From CAYLMG01 sp964493425 (GTDB lineage Bacteria; Planctomycetota; Phycisphaerae; Sedimentisphaerales; Anaerobacaceae), in contig CAZBMW010000003.1 of the NCBI GenBank assembly GCA_964493425.1, positions 107,372 through 171,371 of the forward strand: a stretch of DNA of 64,000 nucleotides. The letters are read 5' to 3'. The notes under the pieces were generated by a model. That model was not told where the DNA came from. It saw nothing but the letters and a program-made list of their open reading frames with translations, and ran no database searches. A program made the translations under genes and the position numbers. Shown here one piece after another: positions 17,516 through 26,506 of the stretch. Every line of letters begins with the position of its first letter. Position 1 is the first letter of the stretch.

Positions 17516-19087
17516 ATGAAACACAAGTTATATATATCCGTTGCATTTTTATTGTTAGCGGTAGCGATATCCTACAGTGATGAGAATCAGAACCTCGTAA
17601 AAGGCGCCGCAAAAGTGGGAAAGCTTGCCGGCGGATTTGTTTTTACCGAAGGCCCTGCCGCTGATGCCAAGGGTAATGTGTACTTTTCTGATATTCCCAA
17701 TAATAAAATTCATATCTGGTCGCTTGAGGGAAATTTATCAACGTTTATTGAAAACTCTGAAGGTGCGAACGGCCTGTATTTTGATAAGGACGGCAACCTG
17801 ATTGCCTGTCAGGGTGGCGGAAAAAAACTGGTTTCCATCGATAGCAGAGGCAAAGTAACGGTGCTGGCTGACAAGTACAACGATAAACCATTTAACAGTC
17901 TCAACGACCTTTGGCTCAGCCCGGACGGCGGTGTGTATTTTACAGACCCGCGCTACGGCAGCAGAGAGAATATGGGTCAGGACGGCGAGCACGTTTATTA
18001 TCTCTCAGCTGACCGTAAAAGGCTCATCCGCGTTATAGACGATATGGTTAAACCGAATGGCTTGATTGGAACACCCGACGGCAAACTGCTTTACGTCACA
18101 GACCCGGGGAGCAGAAAAACCTTCGTATATACCATCGATAAAGACGGCTTGCTGTCGAATAAGAAGCTTTTTGCGAAGCAGGGCGGCGATGGTATGACAA
18201 TAGATAATAAGGGTAATGTCTATCTTGCCACAGATGCTGTGACGATTTATAATCGGGCCGGCGAAAGAATTGAAGAAATCGAGGTCCCCGAGAGGCCGTC
18301 AAATCTTTGTTTTGCAGGCAGGGATAATGATATACTTTTTATCACCGCAAGGACCTCACTGTATTCGATTCAAATGCAGGTTAAAGGAGTTCAGTTACTG
18401 AAGGCAGAGCAGGTGCAGAAATTTGAAGAAGATATTTTTAACACCAGTGAGGGGGATTTGAAAATAACCTTTATTGGTCATGCAACGTTGATGTTTAACT
18501 TCAACGGCAAGGTCATTCACGTGGACCCTGTGAGCAGAGAGGCTGATTTTACGAAGATGCCCAAGGCCGATATTATCCTGGTTACACACGAGCACGGCGA
18601 CCATTTCGATAGCGGGGCTATAGCGGCCATCCGAAAGGATAATACTGAGCTGGTTTTTACCGAGGCCTGCTCGGAAACAATGACCGGCGGCATTGTGATG
18701 CGAAACGGCGATGTAAAGACTGTTCAGGGATTGCGAATCGAGGCTGTGCCCGCTTACAATATTGTGCATAAGCGTTCCAGCGGCGAGCCTTTCCATCCAA
18801 AAGGCAGGGGTAACGGTTACGTGTTAAGCTTCGGTGATAAAAAAGTTTACATTGCCGGCGATACGGAAAACATACCGGAAATGAAGAAATTGAAGGGAAC
18901 CGACATCGCCTTTTTACCTATGAATCTGCCCTACACGATGACGCCGGAGATGGTAGCAGATGCAGCTAAGATGTTTAGCCCAAAGATTTTATATCCGTAT
19001 CACTACGGACAGACAGATACGAACTTACTCGTTGATTTATTGGAAGATTCAAAGAGTATCGAGGTTCGTATTCGTAATATGCCTTAG
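17516..19087 (+). CDS. Exported SMP-30/gluconolactonase - metallo-beta-lactamase fusion
   Basis: The 523-residue protein has a signal peptide (LYISVAFLLLAVAIS). An SMP-30/gluconolactonase propeller spans about residues 35-290, with metal ligands placed as in the family: Glu in FTEGPAAD, Asn in SLNDLW, Asn in KPNGL, Asp in VTDPGS. A UlaG-like metallo-hydrolase domain spans about 315-523, with ITFIGHATLMFNF and the zinc motif VTHEHGDHFD, then YIAGDTE and YPYHYGQTD. Both active sites look intact. It is likely periplasmic and may act on sugar lactones. AAGGGGG precedes ATG 17516. Confidence 0.88.
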   Translation: MKHKLYISVAFLLLAVAISYSDENQNLVKGAAKVGKLAGGFVFTEGPAADAKGNVYFSDIPNNKIHIWSLEGNLSTFIENSEGANGLYFDKDGNLIACQGGGKKLVSIDSRGKVTVLADKYNDKPFNSLNDLWLSPDGGVYFTDPRYGSRENMGQDGEHVYYLSADRKRLIRVIDDMVKPNGLIGTPDGKLLYVTDPGSRKTFVYTIDKDGLLSNKKLFAKQGGDGMTIDNKGNVYLATDAVTIYNRAGERIEEIEVPERPSNLCFAGRDNDILFITARTSLYSIQMQVKGVQLLKAEQVQKFEEDIFNTSEGDLKITFIGHATLMFNFNGKVIHVDPVSREADFTKMPKADIILVTHEHGDHFDSGAIAAIRKDNTELVFTEACSETMTGGIVMRNGDVKTVQGLRIEAVPAYNIVHKRSSGEPFHPKGRGNGYVLSFGDKKVYIAGDTENIPEMKKLKGTDIAFLPMNLPYTMTPEMVADAAKMFSPKILYPYHYGQTDTNLLVDLLEDSKSIEVRIRNMP

Positions 19088-19165
19088 CCTGTTCTGAAAT
19101 CCACTGGTGGAAATTCGGAAAAAATTTCTTTTTTTAGGATTTAATGAAATGTTGAAAAAAGTTTC

Positions 19166-19193
19166 TTGACGGCGTTTACTTAACTTTGATAAT
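19166..19193 (+). promoter_or_regulatory. Promoter for the TPR lipoprotein gene
   Basis: TTGACG at 19166-19171 and GATAAT at 19188-19193 with a 16-base spacer, about 60 bases before ATG 19254. Confidence 0.55.
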
Positions 19194-19253
19194 TGATATT
19201 TGTTTTAGGCTTTTTCTTCCAGAACGGTTTTGTCAATTTGAAAGGAGGCCATC

Positions 19254-20018
19254 ATGGCAAAGAAGATTTTAACCGGTGCTCTTATTATTTTATTGTATGT
19301 TTTTGTCGGCTGTCGCCAAATGGATAGCGGCGCATCTCAAATCGTTCCTCCACGCATAAAAGCTGCACCTGTGGTTGAGCCTGTGGAAGCAGGCGAGGCC
19401 GACGTTGTTGAGCAGATGACTGCTAATCGGCAGGCTTACCGCAACGCACTTAAAACCCTGATTAAATATTACAGCGAGAAAGGCAACAATATGAAGTTGA
19501 GCTGGGCCAAAGACGAGCTTAAGCAGCTTGACGGCATACCCCAGTATCAATATATAATCGAGGCGATGGTGGCACCCGAGACCTTAAGAGCTACAACATC
19601 TATCAATGAAGCCGACTATATGTATCGCGAGGCTGTGCGGATTGAGAAAAGTGCCGGCAGGTTAATAATTATCAAGCACGAGGACAACCTGCGCAGCGCT
19701 CTTGATATATATAACCAGATTATCAAGAGGCATCCGACGAGTGACAAAATTGACGATGCGGCATTCAGGGCCGCGGGTATTCACGAGTATTTCAAGGATT
19801 ATACTATAGCCGTTATCTACTACAAGAGGGCTTTTCAGTGGGACCCCAAAACACCTAATCCTGCGAGATACAAAGCAGCCTATATTCTGGACAAGTACCT
19901 GCACCGAAGGGATGAAGCCCTTGAGCTGTACAACGAGGCCCTCGCAAAGGAAAAGCTGGGCAGCGGCAGAGTTGATTATATAAAAACCAGAATTGCGGAA
20001 CTGACCAAAAACGATTAA
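19254..20018 (+). CDS. TPR-containing lipoprotein
   Basis: The 254-residue protein has a signal sequence ending in VFVGCRQ, a lipobox that would leave a lipidated Cys at about residue 21. From about residue 115 the chain has TPR-like helices (DNLRSALDIYNQIIKRHPTS, KDYTIAVIYYKRAFQWDP, YLHRRDEALELYNEALAK). It resembles planctomycete tetratricopeptide outer-membrane lipoproteins; no partner is evident. AAAGGAGG precedes ATG 19254, and a strong terminator follows the stop. Confidence 0.85.
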   Translation: MAKKILTGALIILLYVFVGCRQMDSGASQIVPPRIKAAPVVEPVEAGEADVVEQMTANRQAYRNALKTLIKYYSEKGNNMKLSWAKDELKQLDGIPQYQYIIEAMVAPETLRATTSINEADYMYREAVRIEKSAGRLIIIKHEDNLRSALDIYNQIIKRHPTSDKIDDAAFRAAGIHEYFKDYTIAVIYYKRAFQWDPKTPNPARYKAAYILDKYLHRRDEALELYNEALAKEKLGSGRVDYIKTRIAELTKND

Positions 20019-20070
20019 AACGGCAGATGATTTAAAACCTTCTAAGACAATGTACTTTACGGTAAACGAG

Positions 20071-20101
20071 CGGGTCTGGCTGGAAGTCAGGCCCGTTTTT
20101 T
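20071..20101 (+). terminator. Rho-independent terminator of the TPR lipoprotein gene
   Basis: The stem CGGGTCTG (20071-20078) pairs with CAGGCCCG (20088-20095), with one G-T pair, and six T's follow. It ends only 14 bases before the tilS start, so tilS either depends on read-through or has a promoter inside the terminator region. Confidence 0.8.
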
Positions 20102-20114
20102 ATATAAAGAAAAA

Positions 20115-21572
20115 ATGGTATCAGATTTCGAAGATAAACTGGCTGGCTTTATCAAAAAGAACAATCTGTTTGCTTCAGCGGACAGGATTCTGCTGGCCGT
20201 CTCCGGCGGAGCAGATTCCACTGCACTTTTATATGCACTTTGTTCGCTGAGAGAAAACTCGATTGTAAAAAACGAGCTTGTCTGTGCTCATATAAACCAC
20301 CTTCTAAGAGGCGCAGACAGCGACAACGACGAGCAATTTGCCGTACGACAGGCCGATATATTGAAGCTGCCGATAGCTACTGAGAAAATTGATGTTCGCG
20401 GTTTTGCGAAACAAAACAAACTGTCCATCGAGACGGCGGCGAGGCAGTTAAGAATTAAGGCTCTAATTGAAATCGCCAGGAAAAATAAATGCAGCCTAAT
20501 AGCCACCGCTCATCAGGCCGATGACAACGCTGAAACCGTTATTCATAATATTATTCGGGGTACTGGCCTTCGAGGTCTTGCAGGTATCTGGCCTAAAAAA
20601 AGTTTTGAGGGGGGTATCAATTTTGTCAGGCCTCTGCTTTGCGTTACCAGGGCTCAGATTGCTGACTATCTGGAACAGAGAAATTTGAAATGGCAGACAG
20701 ATAGGACCAATCAGGATTTGACGTTCAGGAGAAATTATATTCGCCATCTTTTGCTGCCGCAGCTTCAACGAAATTGTATCAGTTCGCTCGTTGAACAGTT
20801 ATCCGGTCTTTGTCAGTCGGCTCGCAGACTTTATAATTTTGTCAGCAGCATAGCCGAGAAACTTTCGTCTCAGGCGGTAGAGGTTGATGAAAACAGCTTG
20901 GGAATTGATTTGAAAATTTTTTCAGTTCAACATCCTGAAGTAAAGATTGAGCTACTGCGCCGGAGCCTAGCCTGTCTTGGCAGTGGCCAGAAAGATTTAA
21001 ACCGCCTGCATTATGAAAAAATATTGCGGCTGGCAGGAAAGAACGTAAGCAGCAAAAAAATTGCCCTGCCCGGTGGTTTTACCGTACACCGTGAGTACAA
21101 CAAACTTATGTTTGAGCGTCCGGCAGAAGCCGAAAGCGGCAGTGTTCCTGATGAAATCTTTGAGCTCGAAATTCCGGGCACACAAAAGTTTGGCAGTTTT
21201 ATTATAGAAAGTAAATTTTTAGCTGCTTCGCAAAAAACAGTCGAGGATATCAAAACCAATAAAGACAATTTCACAGAGCACTTTGATTTTAATAAGCTGC
21301 AGCCTCCAGTCAAAGTCCGCCGTCGCAGGGCGGGTGACAAATTCCAGCCTTTGGGTATGCTCTCACAAAAAAAAATCGGTAAATTCATTACCGACTTGAA
21401 AGTGCCGCAAAATATAAGAAGAAAACTGCTGGTAGTTACCGATGGCGAGAAGATTATATGGCTGTGGCCGATTAGAATGGCTGAACCGGCTAAGATTACG
21501 GGCAGTACTAAAAAAATCCTTCAGCTCAAAATAACAGATTCCCAAAATATGCATAATTGCTTAAAATGCTGA
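20115..21572 (+). CDS. tilS: tRNA(Ile)-lysidine synthase
   Basis: TilS uses ATP to attach lysine to C34 of the AUA-reading tRNA-Ile. The 485-residue protein has the PP-loop LLAVSGGADSTALLYALCSL (residues about 24-43), the catalytic-domain HINHLLRGADSDNDE and TAHQADDNAET, and a C-terminal TilS substrate-binding domain with KVRRRRAGDKFQPLGM. No Shine-Dalgarno is obvious before ATG 20115, but the N-terminal domain begins there. Confidence 0.93.
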   Translation: MVSDFEDKLAGFIKKNNLFASADRILLAVSGGADSTALLYALCSLRENSIVKNELVCAHINHLLRGADSDNDEQFAVRQADILKLPIATEKIDVRGFAKQNKLSIETAARQLRIKALIEIARKNKCSLIATAHQADDNAETVIHNIIRGTGLRGLAGIWPKKSFEGGINFVRPLLCVTRAQIADYLEQRNLKWQTDRTNQDLTFRRNYIRHLLLPQLQRNCISSLVEQLSGLCQSARRLYNFVSSIAEKLSSQAVEVDENSLGIDLKIFSVQHPEVKIELLRRSLACLGSGQKDLNRLHYEKILRLAGKNVSSKKIALPGGFTVHREYNKLMFERPAEAESGSVPDEIFELEIPGTQKFGSFIIESKFLAASQKTVEDIKTNKDNFTEHFDFNKLQPPVKVRRRRAGDKFQPLGMLSQKKIGKFITDLKVPQNIRRKLLVVTDGEKIIWLWPIRMAEPAKITGSTKKILQLKITDSQNMHNCLKC

Positions 21573-21575
21573 AAA

Positions 21576-21626
21576 CCTCGCAGCCCCTCGGCTCGAATGC
21601 CGTGAGGTCTGCGGCTCGCCGCGAGG
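21576..21626 (+). other. GC-rich structured leader between tilS and the PilT-like gene
   Basis: CCTCGC at 21576-21581 pairs with GCGAGG at 21621-21626. Inside lies a hairpin, CCTCGGC (21586-21592) with GCCGTGAGG (21599-21607, 2-base bulge). A competing hairpin GCGG-CTCG-CCGC occupies 21611-21622. The stretch ends just before the GGGAAGGA ribosome site of the next gene. The GC content is well above its surroundings. Confidence 0.4.
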
Positions 21627-21641
21627 CGGGAAGGAACGATT

Positions 21642-22670
21642 ATGATAGACAGGCAACAATTACTTGAGCATGCAAAAAATCAAAACGCTACGGACATACA
21701 TATCTGTGCGGATACGCCTGTACTGTTCAGAATCGGCGGTAATTTAGTCCCTATCACAAAAGAGATACTTACCGCCGAGCAAAGTAAAGAAATTTCGCTG
21801 CAGCTTCTGACGCCCGAGCAAAGGCAGGAATTCGAAGAGGACTTGGACTACGACTTTATGCTCACAGAAACAATCGGCAGATACAGGGTAAATGTCGGTT
21901 ATTTCAACGGTACCGTCGGGGCTACAATCAGAATACTTCCGACCAAGCCGCGGACAATCAAGGAGCTTTATCTTCCCGATATCGTAAAAGATTTGGCTTG
22001 TCGAACCAAAGGCCTTGTCTTGATTACGGGCAGTACCAGCCAAGGCAAGACTACAACTATGTCGGCTATGATAGATGAGATAAATGCAAATTTCACCAAA
22101 CACATAATTACTATTGAAGACCCTATTGAGTACGTGCACACGAACAAAAAAGGCGTTGTAAGACAGAGGGAAATCGGCAGGGACACCAAGTCATTTTACA
22201 CAGGTCTGCGGGCTGCTCTAAGGCAGGACCCCGATGTCATTGCTATAGGCGAGATGCGGGACTACGAGACGATAAGGATAGCTCTGGCTGCTGCTGAGAC
22301 CGGCGTTCTGGTGCTCTCGACGCTTCACACAATATCAATAGATAAAATCATAGAAAGGCTGTTGAGCTACGCACCTTCGGCAGCCGAAGGCCAGCTTAGA
22401 TTTCTGCTGGCAGAATCGCTGCAGGGGATAGTCCACCAGGAGCTAATCCCGACAGTGAAAGGCAGCCAGAGGGTGGCGACCGAGATAATGGTAACGACCG
22501 GAGCAGCCAGAAACATAATAAGAAGAAAAGGGGGCTTTTTCCTGAGAAGCGTTATTGAGACAGGTAAAAAGCACGGTATGATTACAATGGTGGATTCGTT
22601 AAACGAGCTTCTTGCCGAAAAGATAATAAGCGAAGATGCCGCAAAAAGTGTGCTCGTAAATTATACGTAA
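21642..22670 (+). CDS. pilT: PilT-like type IV pilus retraction ATPase
   Basis: The 342-residue secretion ATPase has an N-terminal PAS-like domain and a RecA-type core. Its Walker A is GSTSQGKTTTMSAM rather than the standard GPTGSGKST, followed by the Asp box ITIEDPIEYVH, Walker B DPDVIAIGEMRD and the His box LVLSTLHT. PilT hexamers power pilus retraction. The C-terminal AIRNLIRE-like motif is altered (ARNIIRRKGG). Together with the pseudopilin genes it suggests a type IV pilus or type II secretion machine; no other pil gene is in the window. Confidence 0.9.
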   Translation: MIDRQQLLEHAKNQNATDIHICADTPVLFRIGGNLVPITKEILTAEQSKEISLQLLTPEQRQEFEEDLDYDFMLTETIGRYRVNVGYFNGTVGATIRILPTKPRTIKELYLPDIVKDLACRTKGLVLITGSTSQGKTTTMSAMIDEINANFTKHIITIEDPIEYVHTNKKGVVRQREIGRDTKSFYTGLRAALRQDPDVIAIGEMRDYETIRIALAAAETGVLVLSTLHTISIDKIIERLLSYAPSAAEGQLRFLLAESLQGIVHQELIPTVKGSQRVATEIMVTTGAARNIIRRKGGFFLRSVIETGKKHGMITMVDSLNELLAEKIISEDAAKSVLVNYT

Positions 22671-22673
22671 TCC

Positions 22674-22702
22674 TTGACATTTCACTTCATTTTCGTTACG
22701 TT
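22674..22702 (+). promoter_or_regulatory. Weak promoter and hairpin leader of trpS
   Basis: TTGACA at 22674-22679 and TACGTT at 22697-22702 (17-base spacer) lie right after the PilT-like stop. The leader then has AGTGCC-GTT-GGCACT at 22720-22734. I see no T-box specifier or antiterminator, so regulation by tRNA-Trp is not supported. Confidence 0.35.
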
Positions 22703-22775
22703 TATGCAGATTTTCTGTTAGTGCCGTTGGCACTTCTTCAAAATTTATTTTTGTTTTTGCTATCGGGAGGTTAAT

Positions 22776-23741
22776 TTGAGAGCGCTTTCAGGCATACAGC
22801 CGTCCGGGCGGCTGCATATAGGAAATTACTTTGGAGCGATGAGTCATCAATTAAAGCTGCAGGCTGAAAACGAATGTTTCTATTTCATTGCGGATTATCA
22901 CGCCCTGACGAGCGGTCCCTCGCCGGACGAAGTCGCTCAAAACGTATTGGATGTCGCAATCGACTATATTGCCCTTGGCCTGGATACGGAAAAAACCGTT
23001 TTCTGGCGCCAATCGGATGTGCCTGAGGTAACCGAGCTCACCTGGCTGCTTTCGTGTGTAACGCCGATGGGACTGCTACAGCGCTGTACCAGTTATAAGG
23101 ACAAGGTGTCTCAGGGCTTCAGCCCTAATCACGGCCTGTTCGCATATCCAGTCCTTCAGGCGGCGGATATTCTTATTTTTAACAGCGATATTGTTCCCGT
23201 CGGTGCTGACCAGAAACAGCACATCGAGGTCGCACGCGATATAGCCGTAAGGTTCAATAACACTTACGGCCAAATTCTTACCCTGCCTGAAGACTATATT
23301 ATCGAATCGGTAGCGGTAGTGCCCGGCCTAGACGGCAGGAAAATGAGCAAAAGCTATGGCAACGCGATTGAGATATTCGAACCTGAGGATAGTATCGAAA
23401 AGAAAATTATGCGTATCGTAACCGATTCGACCTCTGTCGAGGAGCCCAAAGACCCTGATAAGTGCAATGTTTTTGCCCTTCTTAAACTTGTCGCTTCACC
23501 TGACGAGCTTGCAGAATGGGAGAACGGATACCGCAGCGGCGGTATGGGCTACGGCCAGGTGAAAAAGCGCCTGGCTGAGCTTATGATAGAGTATTTCAGG
23601 CCCTATCGAGAGAAAAGGGCAGAACTTGAGAGCGACATTGGTTACGTCAGAAGGACCCTTGCCGACGGTGCACAGCGGGCAAAAGCCGTCGCTTCAGAAA
23701 CGCTGGCCCGGGCAAGAAAGGCCGTCGGATTGGGAAGGTAA
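22776..23741 (+). CDS. trpS: Tryptophanyl-tRNA synthetase
   Basis: The 321-residue class I synthetase charges tRNA-Trp. The HIGH-type motif is SGRLHIGNYFGA, the KMSKS loop is DGRKMSKSYGN, and VGADQKQHIEVARDIA is the conserved middle block. It starts with TTG at 22776, supported by GGGAGG five bases upstream and by the family N-terminus RALSGIQPSG. It is followed after three bases by the DUF2007 gene and then scpA. Confidence 0.97.
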   Translation: MRALSGIQPSGRLHIGNYFGAMSHQLKLQAENECFYFIADYHALTSGPSPDEVAQNVLDVAIDYIALGLDTEKTVFWRQSDVPEVTELTWLLSCVTPMGLLQRCTSYKDKVSQGFSPNHGLFAYPVLQAADILIFNSDIVPVGADQKQHIEVARDIAVRFNNTYGQILTLPEDYIIESVAVVPGLDGRKMSKSYGNAIEIFEPEDSIEKKIMRIVTDSTSVEEPKDPDKCNVFALLKLVASPDELAEWENGYRSGGMGYGQVKKRLAELMIEYFRPYREKRAELESDIGYVRRTLADGAQRAKAVASETLARARKAVGLGR

Positions 23742-23744
23742 AAA

Positions 23745-23966
23745 ATGGCTGACAGACTCGTCACAATCGCAAGGTTTATGGATTATATAGAGGCTGAGCT
23801 TGCCAGGCAAAAACTCGAAGACTTCGGAATCAAGGCAGTAGTAACAGGGCAGAATGCTCCGAATATGTTTCCGGGCTTACCTGCCATCAAAGGCCCTGAG
23901 CTTCAGGTTTTTGAAAGTGTGTCCGAAGAAGCCAGAAAAATCCTCAAGGCTGATGAAAGACAGTAA
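23745..23966 (+). CDS. DUF2007-type small protein (putative signal-transducing)
   Basis: The 73-residue protein matches the DUF2007 pattern: LVTIARFMDYIEAELARQKL, then an acidic residue-rich turn and a second strand (GPELQVFESVSEEARKIL). The fold is a small ferredoxin-like alpha/beta domain, with no known reaction. It sits between trpS and scpA in one operon. Confidence 0.82.
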   Translation: MADRLVTIARFMDYIEAELARQKLEDFGIKAVVTGQNAPNMFPGLPAIKGPELQVFESVSEEARKILKADERQ

Positions 23967-23970
23967 GGAT

Positions 23971-24918
23971 ATGAACGATTATCGCGTAAATCTTGATATC
24001 TTTGCAGGACCGATGGATTTACTTTTGTATCTTGTCCGCAAAGAGGAGGTAGATATTTATGACATACCCATCACGAGGATAACCGACCAGTATTTGCAGT
24101 ATATCGAAATGTTAAAAAGTCTTGATATCGACCTGGCAGGCAGCTTTCTTGTGATGGCGGCCACCTTGATGCAGATAAAATCGGCTATGCTTCTGCCCAG
24201 AGCCGAACCCGAATATTCTGACCAAGAGGATTTGGCAGACCCGCGAGCAGAGCTGATTCGCCAGTTGCTCGAATACAAGAAATTCAAGGATGCTGCTAAT
24301 CTGCTTGATAGTGCCGCGCAAGAGGTTAAAAATCGCTACAGCCGTCCGGATATTATTATCCAGAAATTAAAACCCGATGCCGAACCGGAGCTAGATATGG
24401 AGCAGGTCAGCGTCTGGGACCTGCTTGAAGCCTTTGATGCCATATGCAAGGCTACGGGAACAACCTACCAGGTAAACCATATCACCGACGAAACTCCTAT
24501 CGACTTGTACCAGATAGAGGTTCTGGCACAATTGCAGGCTGAAGGGCCGCAGCTTTTTGAGACAATTTTTGCGTCAAAGCCTAACCGTCTTGTAATGATA
24601 GGCCTGTTCCTTGCGGTTCTTGAGCTTATTCGAGACAGGCTGGTTTTTGTCGAAAAGCTGCCGGCCTCCAATTCCTTTCAGTTGAAGGCTTTGACTAATG
24701 AACCGGCTGAACAGGCCGTCCGGAAGGCAATAGCTGCTTCTGATGAGCAAAGCAGAGCTGCTATCGACAAAACCGGCTGGCAGCAAACAAAGCTCACTGC
24801 GGCTGAGCAAAAACCGCCTACCTCGGTTGTCGAACTGCCTGCGAAAAAATCTCATAAACAAAAAGACTATGAAAAAGTTGAGCTGACCGGCGAGCACAAA
24901 AAACAAACTTCAAATTAG
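23971..24918 (+). CDS. scpA: Segregation and condensation protein A
   Basis: ScpA is the kleisin subunit of the SMC-ScpAB condensin. The protein begins NDYRVNLDIFAGPMDLLLYL and continues with RKEEVDIYDIPITRITDQYL, both diagnostic. ATG 23971 matches the family N-terminus, with an in-frame ATG at 23953 as alternative; it gives 315 residues. The last 75 residues form a charged, low-complexity extension that most ScpA proteins lack. scpB is not adjacent. The start lies four bases after the DUF2007 stop. Confidence 0.93.
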   Translation: MNDYRVNLDIFAGPMDLLLYLVRKEEVDIYDIPITRITDQYLQYIEMLKSLDIDLAGSFLVMAATLMQIKSAMLLPRAEPEYSDQEDLADPRAELIRQLLEYKKFKDAANLLDSAAQEVKNRYSRPDIIIQKLKPDAEPELDMEQVSVWDLLEAFDAICKATGTTYQVNHITDETPIDLYQIEVLAQLQAEGPQLFETIFASKPNRLVMIGLFLAVLELIRDRLVFVEKLPASNSFQLKALTNEPAEQAVRKAIAASDEQSRAAIDKTGWQQTKLTAAEQKPPTSVVELPAKKSHKQKDYEKVELTGEHKKQTSN

Positions 24919-24921
24919 CGT

Positions 24922-24950
24922 TTGACACGATTGTTTCTTTTCCTTAAAAT
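24922..24950 (+). promoter_or_regulatory. Strong promoter for trxA
   Basis: A consensus TTGACA at 24922-24927 and TAAAAT at 24945-24950 are separated by exactly 17 bases, directly after the scpA stop. Confidence 0.75.
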
Positions 24951-25007
24951 ACTTTTTTGTTTAGAAATAGTTTTGTTTCTTAAACCAGTACTCGAAAGGA
25001 TTGAATA

Positions 25008-25334
25008 ATGGCTGGTAATGTGATTGAGCTGACCGACGCTGAATTCGATAAAGTTGTTCGCAACTCTGATGTGCCTGTGCTTGTGGACTTCTGGGCTCCG
25101 TGGTGCGGGCCTTGTAAAATGATGGCTCCAATTCTGGAAGAGATTGCCGATGGATACACAGGGAAAGCAAAAGTGTGCAAAATAAATACCGATGACTCCC
25201 GTGACAGCGCTGTAGAATTCGGCATTAGCTCGATTCCAACCTTAATTTTGTTCAAGGCTGGGCAGGTACAAAATACGTGGGTCGGTTTAACAAACAAAGA
25301 CAATATCACAGCAGCCGTTGACGAGCTGATTTAA
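25008..25334 (+). CDS. trxA: Thioredoxin
   Basis: The 108-residue cytoplasmic disulfide reductase has the active site WAPWCGPCKMMAPILEEIA and the cis-proline segment SSIPTLILFKAGQ. Length and fold are standard. AAAGGA lies before ATG 25008, and it has its own promoter. A thioredoxin reductase is not in the window. Confidence 0.97.
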   Translation: MAGNVIELTDAEFDKVVRNSDVPVLVDFWAPWCGPCKMMAPILEEIADGYTGKAKVCKINTDDSRDSAVEFGISSIPTLILFKAGQVQNTWVGLTNKDNITAAVDELI

Positions 25335-25587
25335 GGATTTAAGAGATAGCGGTTCAAATCAAGCTTGACCGTGACCTCTATCAGCCCCTGCATCCGAACT
25401 ATCAGGTTCAATTTATATAAACTGCCGGCCGGTCTCATTGTTTTCTGCTGCAGCAAATAATTTAATGATATCTTATTGCCCTTATAAGGAAATATCACTC
25501 GATAACTTACTAAGAATTTGCTTTAATACATTTGCTGCCGAGCTCTGCCTGAGGCATGCTTGAATTTTTTTTATATGGTTTTCGAAT

Positions 25588-26481
25588 ATGACCGAAGAGA
25601 TATCGCACAAAATAATATCAAAAAAGCAGCTCAGTGAGAATGTATTTACTGCTGAAATCGGTGCTCGGTTTGTCGCAGAGGCTGCTAAACCGGGCCAATT
25701 CGTCATAATCAGCGTAAACGCAGAGTTCGGTGAGAGGATACCTTTGACAATTGCAGCATCCGACCGCCAAAAGGGAACCATCAGCCTTATCTGGCAGCGA
25801 GTCGGCAAAACCACAGCTCAACTGGCTGATATGAAGGTCGGTGACAAATTAGCTGCAGTAACAGGACCGCTCGGAAATCCAACGCATATAGAAAATTTCG
25901 GTACTGTAGTTTGCGTAGGCGGCGGTATCGGCAATGCACCGTTGCTGCCAATAACAAGAGCCTTAAAAAAAGCTGGCAATACAATTATCACAATACTCGG
26001 CGCCAGGAGCAAAGAATTAATTATACTGGAAGATGAATTTGCAAAGATAAGCGATGAGCTTATTGTAATGACGGATGACGGCTCATACGGACGTAAGGGC
26101 CTTGTCACCGAACCTTTGAGGCAGGTTTGCCGGCGAACACCGAAACCCGACCAGGCCTTTGCAATCGGGCCTGCTGTGATGATGAAGTTCTGCTGTGAGG
26201 TAACAAAGGAGTTTAATATTCCTACGCAGGTTTCACTGAATACGATTATGGTCGACGGCACCGGTATGTGCGGCGGCTGCAGAATCGAATATGACGGCAA
26301 GCCAAAATTCGTTTGTGTTGACGGCCCCGAATTTGACGGCCATAAGGTCAATTTCGATTTGATGATTAAAAGGCTGAACGCCTATAAAGGCCAGGAAGAA
26401 AAAGCGTACCAACATTATAAAAAACACGGCTGCAAAATCGGACTGGATAAAAAAGATTTTGGTAACGAGAAGAAAAAATAA
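25588..26481 (+). CDS. nfnA: NfnA-like ferredoxin-NADP+ reductase subunit (FAD/NAD domain, 2Fe-2S)
   Basis: The 297-residue protein has an FNR-like FAD domain (FVIISVNAEFGERIPLTI), an NAD domain (VCVGGGIGNAPLLPITRAL) and a C-terminal 2Fe-2S site (GTGMCGGCRIEYDGKPKFVC). With the next gene it forms the NfnAB electron-bifurcating transhydrogenase typical of anaerobes, coupling NADPH oxidation to ferredoxin and NAD+ reduction. The small subunit of dihydroorotate dehydrogenase is similar, but the neighbour decides for Nfn. Confidence 0.9.
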   Translation: MTEEISHKIISKKQLSENVFTAEIGARFVAEAAKPGQFVIISVNAEFGERIPLTIAASDRQKGTISLIWQRVGKTTAQLADMKVGDKLAAVTGPLGNPTHIENFGTVVCVGGGIGNAPLLPITRALKKAGNTIITILGARSKELIILEDEFAKISDELIVMTDDGSYGRKGLVTEPLRQVCRRTPKPDQAFAIGPAVMMKFCCEVTKEFNIPTQVSLNTIMVDGTGMCGGCRIEYDGKPKFVCVDGPEFDGHKVNFDLMIKRLNAYKGQEEKAYQHYKKHGCKIGLDKKDFGNEKKK

Positions 26482-26506
26482 AAAGGAACATTCAGGGATT
26501 TTTGCG

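Noticed and set aside
22680..22775. T-box riboswitch before trpS
   Set aside because: Only one short hairpin is present; no specifier loop, T-box sequence or terminator/antiterminator pair is seen.
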